NCBI GenBank assembly: GCA_030618315.1
Contig: JAUXDO010000083.1
Location: 1-5,336, forward strand
DNA: 5,336 nt
Direction: 5' to 3'
From: Candidatus Peregrinibacteria bacterium
GTDB taxonomy: Bacteria > Patescibacteriota > Gracilibacteria > UM-FILTER-43-11
Shown here: piece by piece, positions 1-5,336 of the stretch
Numbering within the stretch: position 1 is the stretch's first letter
How the letters are laid out: the number at the start of each line of letters is the position of its first letter
Program-made: the position numbers and the translations under genes
The notes under the pieces: model-generated
The model's database searches: none
What the model was told of the DNA's origin: nothing
The model's input: only the letters and a program-made list of their open reading frames with translations

Positions 1-861
1 ACCCATTTGGCAGTAGGAGGGAAACTGGTACTGGAAAATAGTTTCATGTATCCACATAAAGTGCTTGAAAAGATGGTTAATGAGAAAGTAACTGGATTTT
101 CTGGCGTGCCGTCAACCTATGCACTATTGCTTAGCCGAACAAAGCTGAAGGAATATGATTTCTCAAAATTAAGATATATGACTCAGGCTGGCGGAGCTAT
201 GGCGCCTGCAGCTATCAACCGTTTACTTGAAGAGATTCCAGGCGTTGATTTTTATGTAATGTATGGGCAGACAGAAGGTACTGCACGGCTGTCCTATTTA
301 TCCCCTGTGGACCTGTTGAATAAAATGGGCTCAATTGGTAAAGCTGTACCAGGAGTCACGCTCGAAATACGAGATAAAAGCGATAAAATATGCAGGCCAG
401 GAGTCACCGGTGAGATATGTGCCAGGGGTGATAATATAATGACTGGTTACTGGGATGCACCTGAGGCTACAGGCAAAGTTATTAAAGATGGCTGGCTGAG
501 AACCGGCGATTTGGCTCATTATGATGAAGATGGCTTTTTATATATAGATGGACGTTTCACTGATATGATTAAAACGGGAGCATATCGAATTAGCCCAAAA
601 GAAATAGAAGAAGTGGTGGCTCACCTGGTTGAAGTAGAGGAAGTTGCAGCGGTTGGTGTGCCTGATGAATTGTTGGGGCAGATTATCAAAGTGATAATTG
701 TACTGACATCAGAAAGCACACTTAAAAAGAAGGAGATTCTCGCTCATTGCAGAAAAAATTTATCCATATATAAAATCCCGAAAATAATTGAATTTACAAA
801 TGAACTTCCCAGGACCGCATCAGGGAAGGTGAAGCGATATTTGTTACAGAATAACAACTAA
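1..861 (+). CDS. AMP-forming acyl-CoA/acyl-acid ligase (ANL superfamily), C-terminal part, 5' end outside the window
   Basis: ANL enzymes activate a carboxylic acid with ATP to an acyl-adenylate and pass it to CoA or a carrier-protein thiol. The frame is open to the left edge (Thr-His precede the TTG at 7), so that TTG is not a start; 286 codons remain and roughly the N-terminal 200 or more residues of a usual 500-residue enzyme are missing. Counting from base 7, visible core motifs are a GVPSTY segment (33-38), the adenylate-binding YGQTE (86-90), TGD (166-168), the hinge region GRFTDMIKTGAYRISPKEIE (182-201), and the C-terminal PRTASGK (269-275) with the catalytic-type Lys at about 274. The family call is firm; the substrate is not. 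YGQTE and the SPKEIE hinge look more like acyl/aryl-CoA ligases than NRPS A-domains. It ends 13 nt before the NAD-synthase-like gene, so the two are probably cotranscribed. Upstream genes might include a carrier protein, which would make it an acyl-ACP ligase. Confidence 0.93.
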   Translation, partial: THLAVGGKLVLENSFMYPHKVLEKMVNEKVTGFSGVPSTYALLLSRTKLKEYDFSKLRYMTQAGGAMAPAAINRLLEEIPGVDFYVMYGQTEGTARLSYLSPVDLLNKMGSIGKAVPGVTLEIRDKSDKICRPGVTGEICARGDNIMTGYWDAPEATGKVIKDGWLRTGDLAHYDEDGFLYIDGRFTDMIKTGAYRISPKEIEEVVAHLVEVEEVAAVGVPDELLGQIIKVIIVLTSESTLKKKEILAHCRKNLSIYKIPKIIEFTNELPRTASGKVKRYLLQNNN

Positions 862-864
862 TTT

Positions 865-868
865 GGAG
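865..868 (+). promoter_or_regulatory. Shine-Dalgarno GGAG for the NAD-synthase-like gene
   Basis: GGAG lies 6 nt upstream of ATG 875, just after the stop of the ligase gene. The longer open frame from TTG 863 would place this ribosome site inside the coding region, so ATG 875 is the better start. A second in-frame ATG at 881 would have a 12-nt spacer and is less likely. Confidence 0.75.
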
Positions 869-874
869 TTTAAG

Positions 875-1858
875 ATGACCATGTTGAGCGAAAGCGTACT
901 CGATCTAGATTATGAGAAAGAAGCCGACCGCATTTGTGATTTTATGCGTGATTGTTTACGTACAAAATTAAAACGTAGAGGACTTGTTGTGGCAGTGTCC
1001 GGTGGTATCGATAGTACATGCTCAGTAGCGTTGGCAGTCCGAGCGCTGGGTAAAGACAAGGTGTTTTGTCTGAGACTGCCTGAGCATGACTCAACGGAAG
1101 CTACCGGGGATCGCAGCCAAATTCTGGTTGAACATTTAGGTGTAAACTATGAAACTCACAATATTGCAGGAACTCTTGAATCAATAGGTTGTTATAAATG
1201 GCGTGATGAAGCAATCAAGAAAGTGTTTCCCAAATATGATGGCTGGAAAAATAAAATTGTATTGAAGGGTGGTTTAGAAGGAAAGTACAATCATTTTAAT
1301 CTAGTTGTGCAGACACCAGATGGTGAGTTACTTGAAGAGCGATTGCCTCTTAAGGAATATTTAACCATTGTTGCTGCAACAAATTACAAACAGCGCATTA
1401 GAAAAACGGTTGAATATTTCCACGCAGATCGATTGAACTACGCTGTAGTTGGTACGCCTAATCGGGTGGAATATGACCAGGGTTTTTTTGTTAAAAATGG
1501 GGATGGTTCTGCTGATATTAAACCAATAGCACATTTATATAAAATACAGGTGTATGCTATGGCCAGGTATCTTGGTATGCCTGAGTTGTTGTGTGATGTA
1601 GTGCCAACAACTGATACGTATAGCTTAAACCAGGGGCAAGATGAATTTTATTTTGCCCTGCCGTATGAAAAAATGGATTATGCACTTTGGGCATACAGTC
1701 AGCAAATTCCTGTACATGAATTAGCACAATTTCTTGGCATGAGTGATGCAAAAGCAGAACTGGTCTACAAGGACATCGTAACAAAGCGTCGGACAACGGC
1801 TTATATGCATGCAAAACCTTATCTTGTTGAACATGTGCTAGATGAACAGGTATTTTAG
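875..1858 (+). CDS. NAD synthase-like, ammonia-dependent PP-loop ATP pyrophosphatase ligase
   Basis: The family (NadE-type) adenylates a carboxylate with ATP and replaces AMP by ammonia to form an amide. From ATG 875 the protein has 327 residues. The PP-loop SGGIDST lies at 42-48, a GTPNRVE segment (equivalent of NadE GTGNKxE) at 193-199, and NGDGSADIKPIAHLYK at 208-223, matching the NadE YGDGxxDINPI.xLYK block. The end keeps a Pro-Thr-Thr-Asp and GQDEF region near 244-258. No glutaminase (CN-hydrolase) domain is present, so free ammonia or a separate amidotransferase would supply nitrogen. Between about residues 97 and 170 it carries roughly 50 residues more than a standard short NadE, predicted to include beta-strand-rich sequence (a QTPDGELLEE stretch). 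The setting, between an ANL ligase and glycan-modifying genes, argues against housekeeping NAD synthesis and for amidation of a sugar or acyl carboxylate (inference). A true NadE cannot be excluded from sequence alone. Confidence 0.88.
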   Translation: MTMLSESVLDLDYEKEADRICDFMRDCLRTKLKRRGLVVAVSGGIDSTCSVALAVRALGKDKVFCLRLPEHDSTEATGDRSQILVEHLGVNYETHNIAGTLESIGCYKWRDEAIKKVFPKYDGWKNKIVLKGGLEGKYNHFNLVVQTPDGELLEERLPLKEYLTIVAATNYKQRIRKTVEYFHADRLNYAVVGTPNRVEYDQGFFVKNGDGSADIKPIAHLYKIQVYAMARYLGMPELLCDVVPTTDTYSLNQGQDEFYFALPYEKMDYALWAYSQQIPVHELAQFLGMSDAKAELVYKDIVTKRRTTAYMHAKPYLVEHVLDEQVF

Positions 1859-1935
1859 AAAAGAATGGGGTTATTAAAAAATATCAATGTGATTAATTAT
1901 ATTATCTGTTTCTAAAGGTAAAAGTAGTTAACTTC
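1859..1935 (+). other. A+T-rich intergenic gap between NAD-synthase-like and deacetylase genes
   Basis: These 77 bases carry no ORF of note and no hairpin with a T-tract. A possible weak sigma70-like pair is TTAAAA (1874-1879) and TATATT (1898-1903) with an 18-bp spacer, but such matches are common by chance in DNA this rich in A+T. The gap is the one place in the first half of the window where a new transcript could plausibly begin. Confidence 0.3.
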
Positions 1936-3000
1936 ATGTCGGAGAAACACTTGTCGAACGTAATGAGCATTAAAAGTACTTTGCGGAAATTTATTGCATG
2001 GGGGTATTATTATACAGGGCTCTATAAAATTTATCATAAAGGTAAGATTCATATTTTAATGTACCATAGAGTTTTGAAGGATAATGATAAAGCCATAATA
2101 TCAATGCAACCAGGCATGTATGTAACGGAATCAGCATTCAAAAATCAAATGATCTTTTTAGCCAGGCATTATCATTTAATTTCATTAAAGGAATTATTGG
2201 AATTATGGAAAAATGGAGAATATAACAAGGATGTAAAATACGGCGTCGTAACCTTTGACGACGGATGGCTCGATAATTATCTCAATGCTTACCCAATTTT
2301 AAAAAAGTATGATGTTCCGGCAACAATTTTTGTTACAACCTCCTTAATTGGTACTAACCGCTGGTTTTGGCCAGAAAAGCTGAGTTATCTATTATTAAAT
2401 AAATATCAGAATCTCCAGGGCTTAGGAGAAAGTCTGGATGATATTAAAAATGATGTTATCTTGTCTATCTTCACAATGATTAATGAAAAACAGGATTATG
2501 TGATAAGTGAACAGATAGATTTGACTATAGAAGCGCTGAAGAAATATACAGAACAATCGATTGAAAATGCTCTGGATAAGATCTATAAATTATTAGATAT
2601 TGTTGTTCCAGAGGAAAGAGCTTTGCTTAACTGGAATGAGATAAAAGAGATGTCCAGCAATGGTGTTTCCTTTGGCTCACATACCTGTAATCACAAAATA
2701 TTAACAGGGGTTCCGTTGAGTGAGGCAAGAGAAGAGCTCGAAAGATCAATGCATCAGTTAAAAGCAAAGGATCTGAATTTCATTCCGGTATTTTGCTACC
2801 CAAATGGAAACTACAATCAAGAAATTCAAAACACAGTAAGCGATTGTGGTTATGAGGCTGCAGTTACAACAAAGTTTGGCTTTGAGGGTAAAAAACCAGA
2901 TGATTATTTTGGAATAAAGAGGATAGGAGTGCATAATGATATTAGTTCAACTATGCCTCTGTTCGCTTTTCATTTGTCAGGTCTGCGTCATGGATTATAA
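1936..3000 (+). CDS. Polysaccharide deacetylase family protein (NodB/CE4-like)
   Basis: CE4 enzymes remove N- or O-acetyl groups from glycans with a metal held by Asp-His-His. Counted from ATG 1936 (354 residues), the early MYHRV motif is at 42-46, motif 1 TFDDG at 106-110 (Asp108 catalytic-type base, Asp109 metal ligand), motif 2 SHTCNH at 248-253 (His249 and His253 metal ligands), and a CYPNGNY block at 287-293 in the place of motif 3, where the usual Arg is not seen. About 140 residues separate motifs 1 and 2, much longer than in a minimal NodB domain; this insert begins with a NRWFWPEKLSYLL segment and continues as charged helix-like sequence. No cleavable signal peptide is evident, only a mildly hydrophobic aromatic stretch near 19-34, so action on a cytoplasmic or membrane-associated lipid-linked intermediate is likely (inference). 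The start is uncertain: ATG 1936 is kept as the outer limit, while TTG 1951 has the better ribosome site (349 residues). It ends 15 nt before the lipoprotein gene. Confidence 0.92.
   Translation: MSEKHLSNVMSIKSTLRKFIAWGYYYTGLYKIYHKGKIHILMYHRVLKDNDKAIISMQPGMYVTESAFKNQMIFLARHYHLISLKELLELWKNGEYNKDVKYGVVTFDDGWLDNYLNAYPILKKYDVPATIFVTTSLIGTNRWFWPEKLSYLLLNKYQNLQGLGESLDDIKNDVILSIFTMINEKQDYVISEQIDLTIEALKKYTEQSIENALDKIYKLLDIVVPEERALLNWNEIKEMSSNGVSFGSHTCNHKILTGVPLSEAREELERSMHQLKAKDLNFIPVFCYPNGNYNQEIQNTVSDCGYEAAVTTKFGFEGKKPDDYFGIKRIGVHNDISSTMPLFAFHLSGLRHGL
1941..1944 (+). promoter_or_regulatory. Candidate Shine-Dalgarno GGAG pointing to a TTG start of the deacetylase gene
   Basis: GGAG sits 6 nt before TTG 1951, the same spacing seen for the starts at 875 and 3016. 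It falls inside the longest frame, which opens at ATG 1936. ATG 1936 itself has only AAAGG at 1914-1918, 17 nt away, which is too far for a normal ribosome site. The element therefore decides between the two starts, but it could be coincidental. Confidence 0.45.
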
Positions 3001-3005
3001 ATTTT

Positions 3006-3009
3006 GGAG
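3006..3009 (+). promoter_or_regulatory. Shine-Dalgarno GGAG for the lipoprotein gene, selecting a GTG start
   Basis: GGAG lies 6 nt upstream of GTG 3016, directly behind the deacetylase stop codon. Using GTG gives a clean lipoprotein signal (Met-Lys then a hydrophobic run). The longer frame from TTG 3004 would put Glu near the N-terminus and use up the ribosome site. Confidence 0.78.
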
Positions 3010-3015
3010 ATTACA

Positions 3016-3849
3016 GTGAAATATTTAATTATATTATTGTTTCTTATAGCCGGGTGTGATGGGGAGCCTACAATGAAAGAAAAAGTCAGTTTACCCTTAA
3101 TTAGTGATATTCCAGAATCAACATGGCAAAAACTTTCTCAGAAAAAAATTTATTTTGGCCACCAGTCTGTAGGGGATAATATTATTGATGGGATTAATAA
3201 TATTATGGAAAACAATAATGTTATAAAGCTTAATATTAAAAAATTAGATGATGTGCAAACATTTAATGCTCCTGTATTCGTTCACTCTTACATTGGAAAA
3301 AATGGTGATATAGATTCAAAATTTAACGATTTCAGCCAAAATATTAGAGGTGGTATTGGCGATAAAGTAGATATAGCATTTCTTAAATTATGTTTTTGGG
3401 ATATTAGAAAAAAAACGGATGTGGATGTGATTAATGTGGATGAGATATTTAATCAATACAAGAAAACGATTACAGGATTACAGGAACAATATCCGCAGAC
3501 TACATTTGTTCATTTCACTGTTCCTTTGATGTCACATTCAAATGGAATTGTTGACAAAATTAAAAGAATTGTAGTATCAGATAATGACGATCTGGATAAC
3601 ATAAAGAGAAATGAACTTAACCGGCTTATTATCCAGGAATATGGCGGAAAAGAGCCTCTTTTTGATGTTGCTCTTATAGAATCTACCCTGCCTGATGGTA
3701 GGCGCATGATATTCTCTAAAGACGGGAAGGATTATTACTACTTGCCGGATGAGTATACAAATGATGGTGGGCATTTAAATGAGCTAGCACGCAAACATGT
3801 AGCAGAACAGCTGTTGATTACATTAGCTCGACTTGTAAATAGCAATTGA
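3016..3849 (+). CDS. Lipoprotein resembling an atypical SGNH/GDSL hydrolase
   Basis: From GTG 3016 the product has 277 residues and opens with MKYLIILLFLIAGCDG, a type II signal peptide with lipobox IAGC and Cys14 as the lipidation site. Asp15 follows, which in enterobacteria retains a lipoprotein in the inner membrane, so the folded domain would face the periplasm. The mature part begins its core with YFGHQSVGDNI (Ser51), where SGNH hydrolases carry a GDS block; further on are FLKLCFWDI (122-130), HFTVPL (166-171) and TNDGGHLNELA (248-258), whose Asp250 and His253 resemble the DxxH of block V. This supports an SGNH-like esterase fold acting on acyl groups of an exported glycan, though the block III GxND signature is replaced. 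It might instead be an acetyltransferase or a non-catalytic relative. It follows the deacetylase gene by 15 nt, presumably in the same transcript, and is visibly more A+T-rich than the first two genes. The family assignment is by motif reading only. Confidence 0.68.
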   Translation: MKYLIILLFLIAGCDGEPTMKEKVSLPLISDIPESTWQKLSQKKIYFGHQSVGDNIIDGINNIMENNNVIKLNIKKLDDVQTFNAPVFVHSYIGKNGDIDSKFNDFSQNIRGGIGDKVDIAFLKLCFWDIRKKTDVDVINVDEIFNQYKKTITGLQEQYPQTTFVHFTVPLMSHSNGIVDKIKRIVVSDNDDLDNIKRNELNRLIIQEYGGKEPLFDVALIESTLPDGRRMIFSKDGKDYYYLPDEYTNDGGHLNELARKHVAEQLLITLARLVNSN

Positions 3850-3897
3850 GTAACAAACTAAACATCGAGTAATTTTTGTCATGTGTGAGATATTATT

Positions 3898-4455
3898 ATG
3901 AGCATATATTCTTATTTAAGAAAGGCGTATTATTCATTAGAGGCGAAAAAAAAGGAGAAATATTTAAATGGTTTAATCAATAATGGCCTGCAACTCGGAA
4001 AGAATGTTGAGATTATAAGTGATTATTTTTTTGACCCGTCCCACTGTTTTTTAATTTCTATAGGTGATAATTGCACTATTGCACCAAATGTAAGATTAAT
4101 TGCTCATGATGCTAGCACATTCAAACTGCTTGGCTATACTAAGATTGGAAAAATTGAGATCAAAGAAAACTGTTTTATAGGCGATTCAACAATTGTGCTT
4201 CCTAATATTAAGATTGGTCCAAATTCTATAGTTGGTTCCGGCTCAGTCGTAACAAAAGATGTCCCGCCGAACACGATTGTTGCAGGAAATCCAGCAAAGG
4301 TGATAACCACGGTCGAAAAATATATACGTAAAATAGAAGAAATAAGCCAATCAAAAAAAATATTTGATGAAAGTTATTTTATCGGAAATCTTGATGAGAT
4401 AAAGCGTAAAGAAATCATCAAATCCATTGATGACTCCATTGGTTTTATTGTTTGA
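3898..4455 (+). CDS. Hexapeptide-repeat (left-handed beta-helix) O-acetyltransferase
   Basis: This 185-residue protein belongs to the LbH acyltransferases related to maltose and serine acetyltransferases, which use acetyl-CoA to acetylate a hydroxyl, here most likely on a sugar in the cytoplasm. An N-terminal helical part (1-30) leads into imperfect hexapeptide repeats: ISIGDNCTIAPNV (53-65), then IEIKENCFIGDSTIVLPNI (86-104) and IKIGPNSIVGSGSVV (104-118). His70 in an AHDAS segment is in the position of the catalytic His, followed by a loop (74-85) that interrupts the coil. The GNPAKVI signature at 130-136 closes the helix. A charged tail of about 50 residues (137-185) follows, longer than in minimal family members. 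ATG 3898 is the only reasonable start because an in-frame TGA lies at 3886-3888; its ribosome site is a weak GAGA at 3887-3890. It lies 48 nt after the lipoprotein gene. The acceptor sugar cannot be told, and other acyl donors are possible. Confidence 0.92.
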   Translation: MSIYSYLRKAYYSLEAKKKEKYLNGLINNGLQLGKNVEIISDYFFDPSHCFLISIGDNCTIAPNVRLIAHDASTFKLLGYTKIGKIEIKENCFIGDSTIVLPNIKIGPNSIVGSGSVVTKDVPPNTIVAGNPAKVITTVEKYIRKIEEISQSKKIFDESYFIGNLDEIKRKEIIKSIDDSIGFIV

Positions 4456-4600
4456 ATCTTATGGGCTGGCAACAGCACATGTTGCTAAAGCAGTAATACC
4501 ATGGTCTAAAAGCGCATAAAATTTCGCCTTATGTAAGATCGTCTTATACTTAAGCTATTCCATTATCAAAGATATACTTCTACGAACACAAGAATAAATT
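4456..4600 (+). other. Intergenic gap with two TATACT boxes and a hairpin, possible promoter region for the last gene
   Basis: This is the longest gap between genes in the window (145 nt). It holds a perfect inverted repeat GCAACA/TGTTGC (4469-4474 and 4480-4485, 5-nt loop) without a following T-tract, and two copies of TATACT (4545-4550 and 4573-4578) that match five of six bases of a sigma70 -10 element. Neither has a good -35: TTCGCC at 4523 (16-bp spacer) and TTAAGC at 4550 (17-bp spacer) match only three bases each. A separate transcript for the last gene is possible but weakly supported. Confidence 0.3.
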
Positions 4601-5336
4601 ATGGCAAGATTCAATATTATCCAGTCAGATCCAGTACAGTATAAAGATCTAATCCTTGAGTTTTGGAAGGATAATCTTCCAGGAACCCCGCCCGGAAGAT
4701 TTGACTGGATGCAGGAAAACCCGGCTGGACCGGCAATTTGGTTTTTTGCATTTGAGGAAACTAACAACGAATTGGTAGGTACTATATCGATTATGCCGCG
4801 AGAAATGGTATTAAATGGAAAATTAATCAAAGCCGGTATCGTTGGTGATTTTATGGTAAGCAATGATTACCGGGTATTTGGCCCGGCTTTAAGTTTGCAA
4901 AAAGTAGTTCTTGAGTCAATGTCAATATATGGCTTTGATTATGTTTACACAATACCAAATCAGGCTTCTTTTAAAATGAATCAACGGGCAGGTTATGTTG
5001 ATGCGGTAAAATTAGTTCATTTTATAAAACCGCTTCGTAGTGCGCAATATTTACAAAAGTACCTGAATGGTAAACTGCCAGTCTATTTAGGTTATGTTTT
5101 GGATTTCGTTTTAAAAATATTTTCCAGGGAGAGCTATTTTTTATCCGGGAGACATTTTGATGAAATAAAGATTATGAATGACTCGTTTGATGTTATCTGG
5201 GAAGAGGTAAGAAAGGTAGAAACAGGTTTATATGGTAATCACAGTGCTGAATATATTAACTGGAGGTATTTAAGAAATCCACTTTCAGCCTTTAAAATTA
5301 TTGCTCTTCGAAGCAAATCAGGAGATGCGTTATTGG
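4601..5336 (+). CDS. GNAT-family acyltransferase-like protein, 3' end outside the window
   Basis: The frame runs open from ATG 4601 through the right edge (245 codons seen). GNAT enzymes transfer an acyl group from acyl-CoA, usually to an amine. The N-terminal part reads as an acetyltransferase core: strand-like AIWFFAFEE (45-53) and LVGTISIMP (58-66), then GIVGDFMVSNDYRVFGPALS (79-98), where a degenerate acetyl-CoA binding turn follows the strand, and YTIPNQASFKMNQRAGY (116-132), resembling the Asn...Gly-Phe/Tyr segment near the end of a GNAT domain. Beyond residue 135 come a hydrophobic stretch (about 161-174) and an INWRYLRNP motif (219-227) seen in larger GNAT-like proteins, so the complete protein is probably over 300 residues and may hold a second GNAT-like half. 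ATG 4601 is the first start after an in-frame TAA at 4595-4597; no strong Shine-Dalgarno precedes it. In this setting it would acylate an amino sugar or related glycan precursor (inference). Confidence 0.74.
   Translation, partial: MARFNIIQSDPVQYKDLILEFWKDNLPGTPPGRFDWMQENPAGPAIWFFAFEETNNELVGTISIMPREMVLNGKLIKAGIVGDFMVSNDYRVFGPALSLQKVVLESMSIYGFDYVYTIPNQASFKMNQRAGYVDAVKLVHFIKPLRSAQYLQKYLNGKLPVYLGYVLDFVLKIFSRESYFLSGRHFDEIKIMNDSFDVIWEEVRKVETGLYGNHSAEYINWRYLRNPLSAFKIIALRSKSGDALL

Noticed and set aside
7..9. TTG as start codon of the ligase
   Set aside because: The frame is open to base 1 and the motif content shows that a large N-terminal part is missing, so the gene begins outside the window.
331..519. 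62-codon minus-strand ORF
   Set aside because: It lies wholly inside the ligase gene, whose conserved motifs run through this region; the minus-strand product resembles nothing known.
1557..1814. 85-codon minus-strand ORF
   Set aside because: Shadow of the NAD-synthase-like gene; the product is Cys/His-rich by chance and has no ribosome site evidence.
1874..1903. Promoter TTAAAA-18 bp-TATATT upstream of the deacetylase gene
   Set aside because: Such matches arise often in A+T-rich DNA; four of six matches in each box with no extended element is too weak to call.
3177..3207. Repeated ATAATATTAT within the lipoprotein gene
   Set aside because: It encodes ordinary Asn/Ile-rich sequence in an A+T-rich gene; there is no regular period or wider repeat.
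3510..3774. Two overlapping minus-strand ORFs of 65 codons
   Set aside because: Both lie inside the lipoprotein gene in different frames, and neither has recognisable features.
4555..4863. 102-codon minus-strand ORF
   Set aside because: It overlaps the start of the GNAT-like gene, which runs open to the window edge on the + strand and shows acetyltransferase-like motifs; the minus-strand product shows no domain.
1..5336. Mobile element, phage or defence system
   Set aside because: I see no transposase, integrase, terminal inverted repeats, toxin-antitoxin pair, nuclease or CRISPR repeats; all genes fit polysaccharide modification.

Overview
This 5.3-kb window reads as an internal piece of a surface-polysaccharide or glycoconjugate biosynthesis and modification locus from a Gram-negative bacterium. 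The Gram-negative call rests on gene types typical of O-antigen, capsule and exopolysaccharide clusters and on a lipoprotein whose lipobox Cys is followed by Asp, an inner-membrane retention signal in enterobacteria. A proteobacterium is my best guess, but no phylogenetic marker is present and genus cannot be given. The DNA is A+T-rich throughout, visibly more so in the second half. No rRNA, tRNA, CRISPR array, transposase or attachment site is visible.

Layout: six genes, all on the + strand. The first is cut by the left edge and the last by the right edge. They are (1) the C-terminal half of an AMP-forming acyl/aryl ligase of the ANL superfamily; (2) an ammonia-dependent NAD-synthase-like PP-loop ligase with an extra segment; (3) a polysaccharide deacetylase (NodB/CE4-like) protein; (4) a lipoprotein with features of an atypical SGNH/GDSL hydrolase; (5) a left-handed beta-helix (hexapeptide-repeat) O-acyltransferase; (6) a GNAT-type acyltransferase. 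Genes 1-2 (13-nt gap) and 3-4 (15-nt gap) are tightly coupled. The gaps before genes 3 and 5 are 77 and 48 nt, and a 145-nt gap precedes gene 6. Several starts are best set by a GGAG Shine-Dalgarno 6 nt upstream; this moves genes 2 and 4 inward from the longest open frame and raises a TTG start for gene 3.

How they may work together (inference): genes 1 and 2 both belong to families that activate carboxylates as adenylates. Side by side they suggest a module that makes an acyl donor and/or an amide on a sugar or acyl precursor. Genes 3, 4, 5 and 6 look like decoration enzymes that add or remove acyl groups on glycan intermediates. Genes for glycosyltransferases, flippase and polymerase, if present, lie outside the window.

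The most unusual items are the NAD-synthase-like protein with an insertion of about 50 residues next to a ligase, and the lipoprotein with GHQS in place of the usual GDS block.
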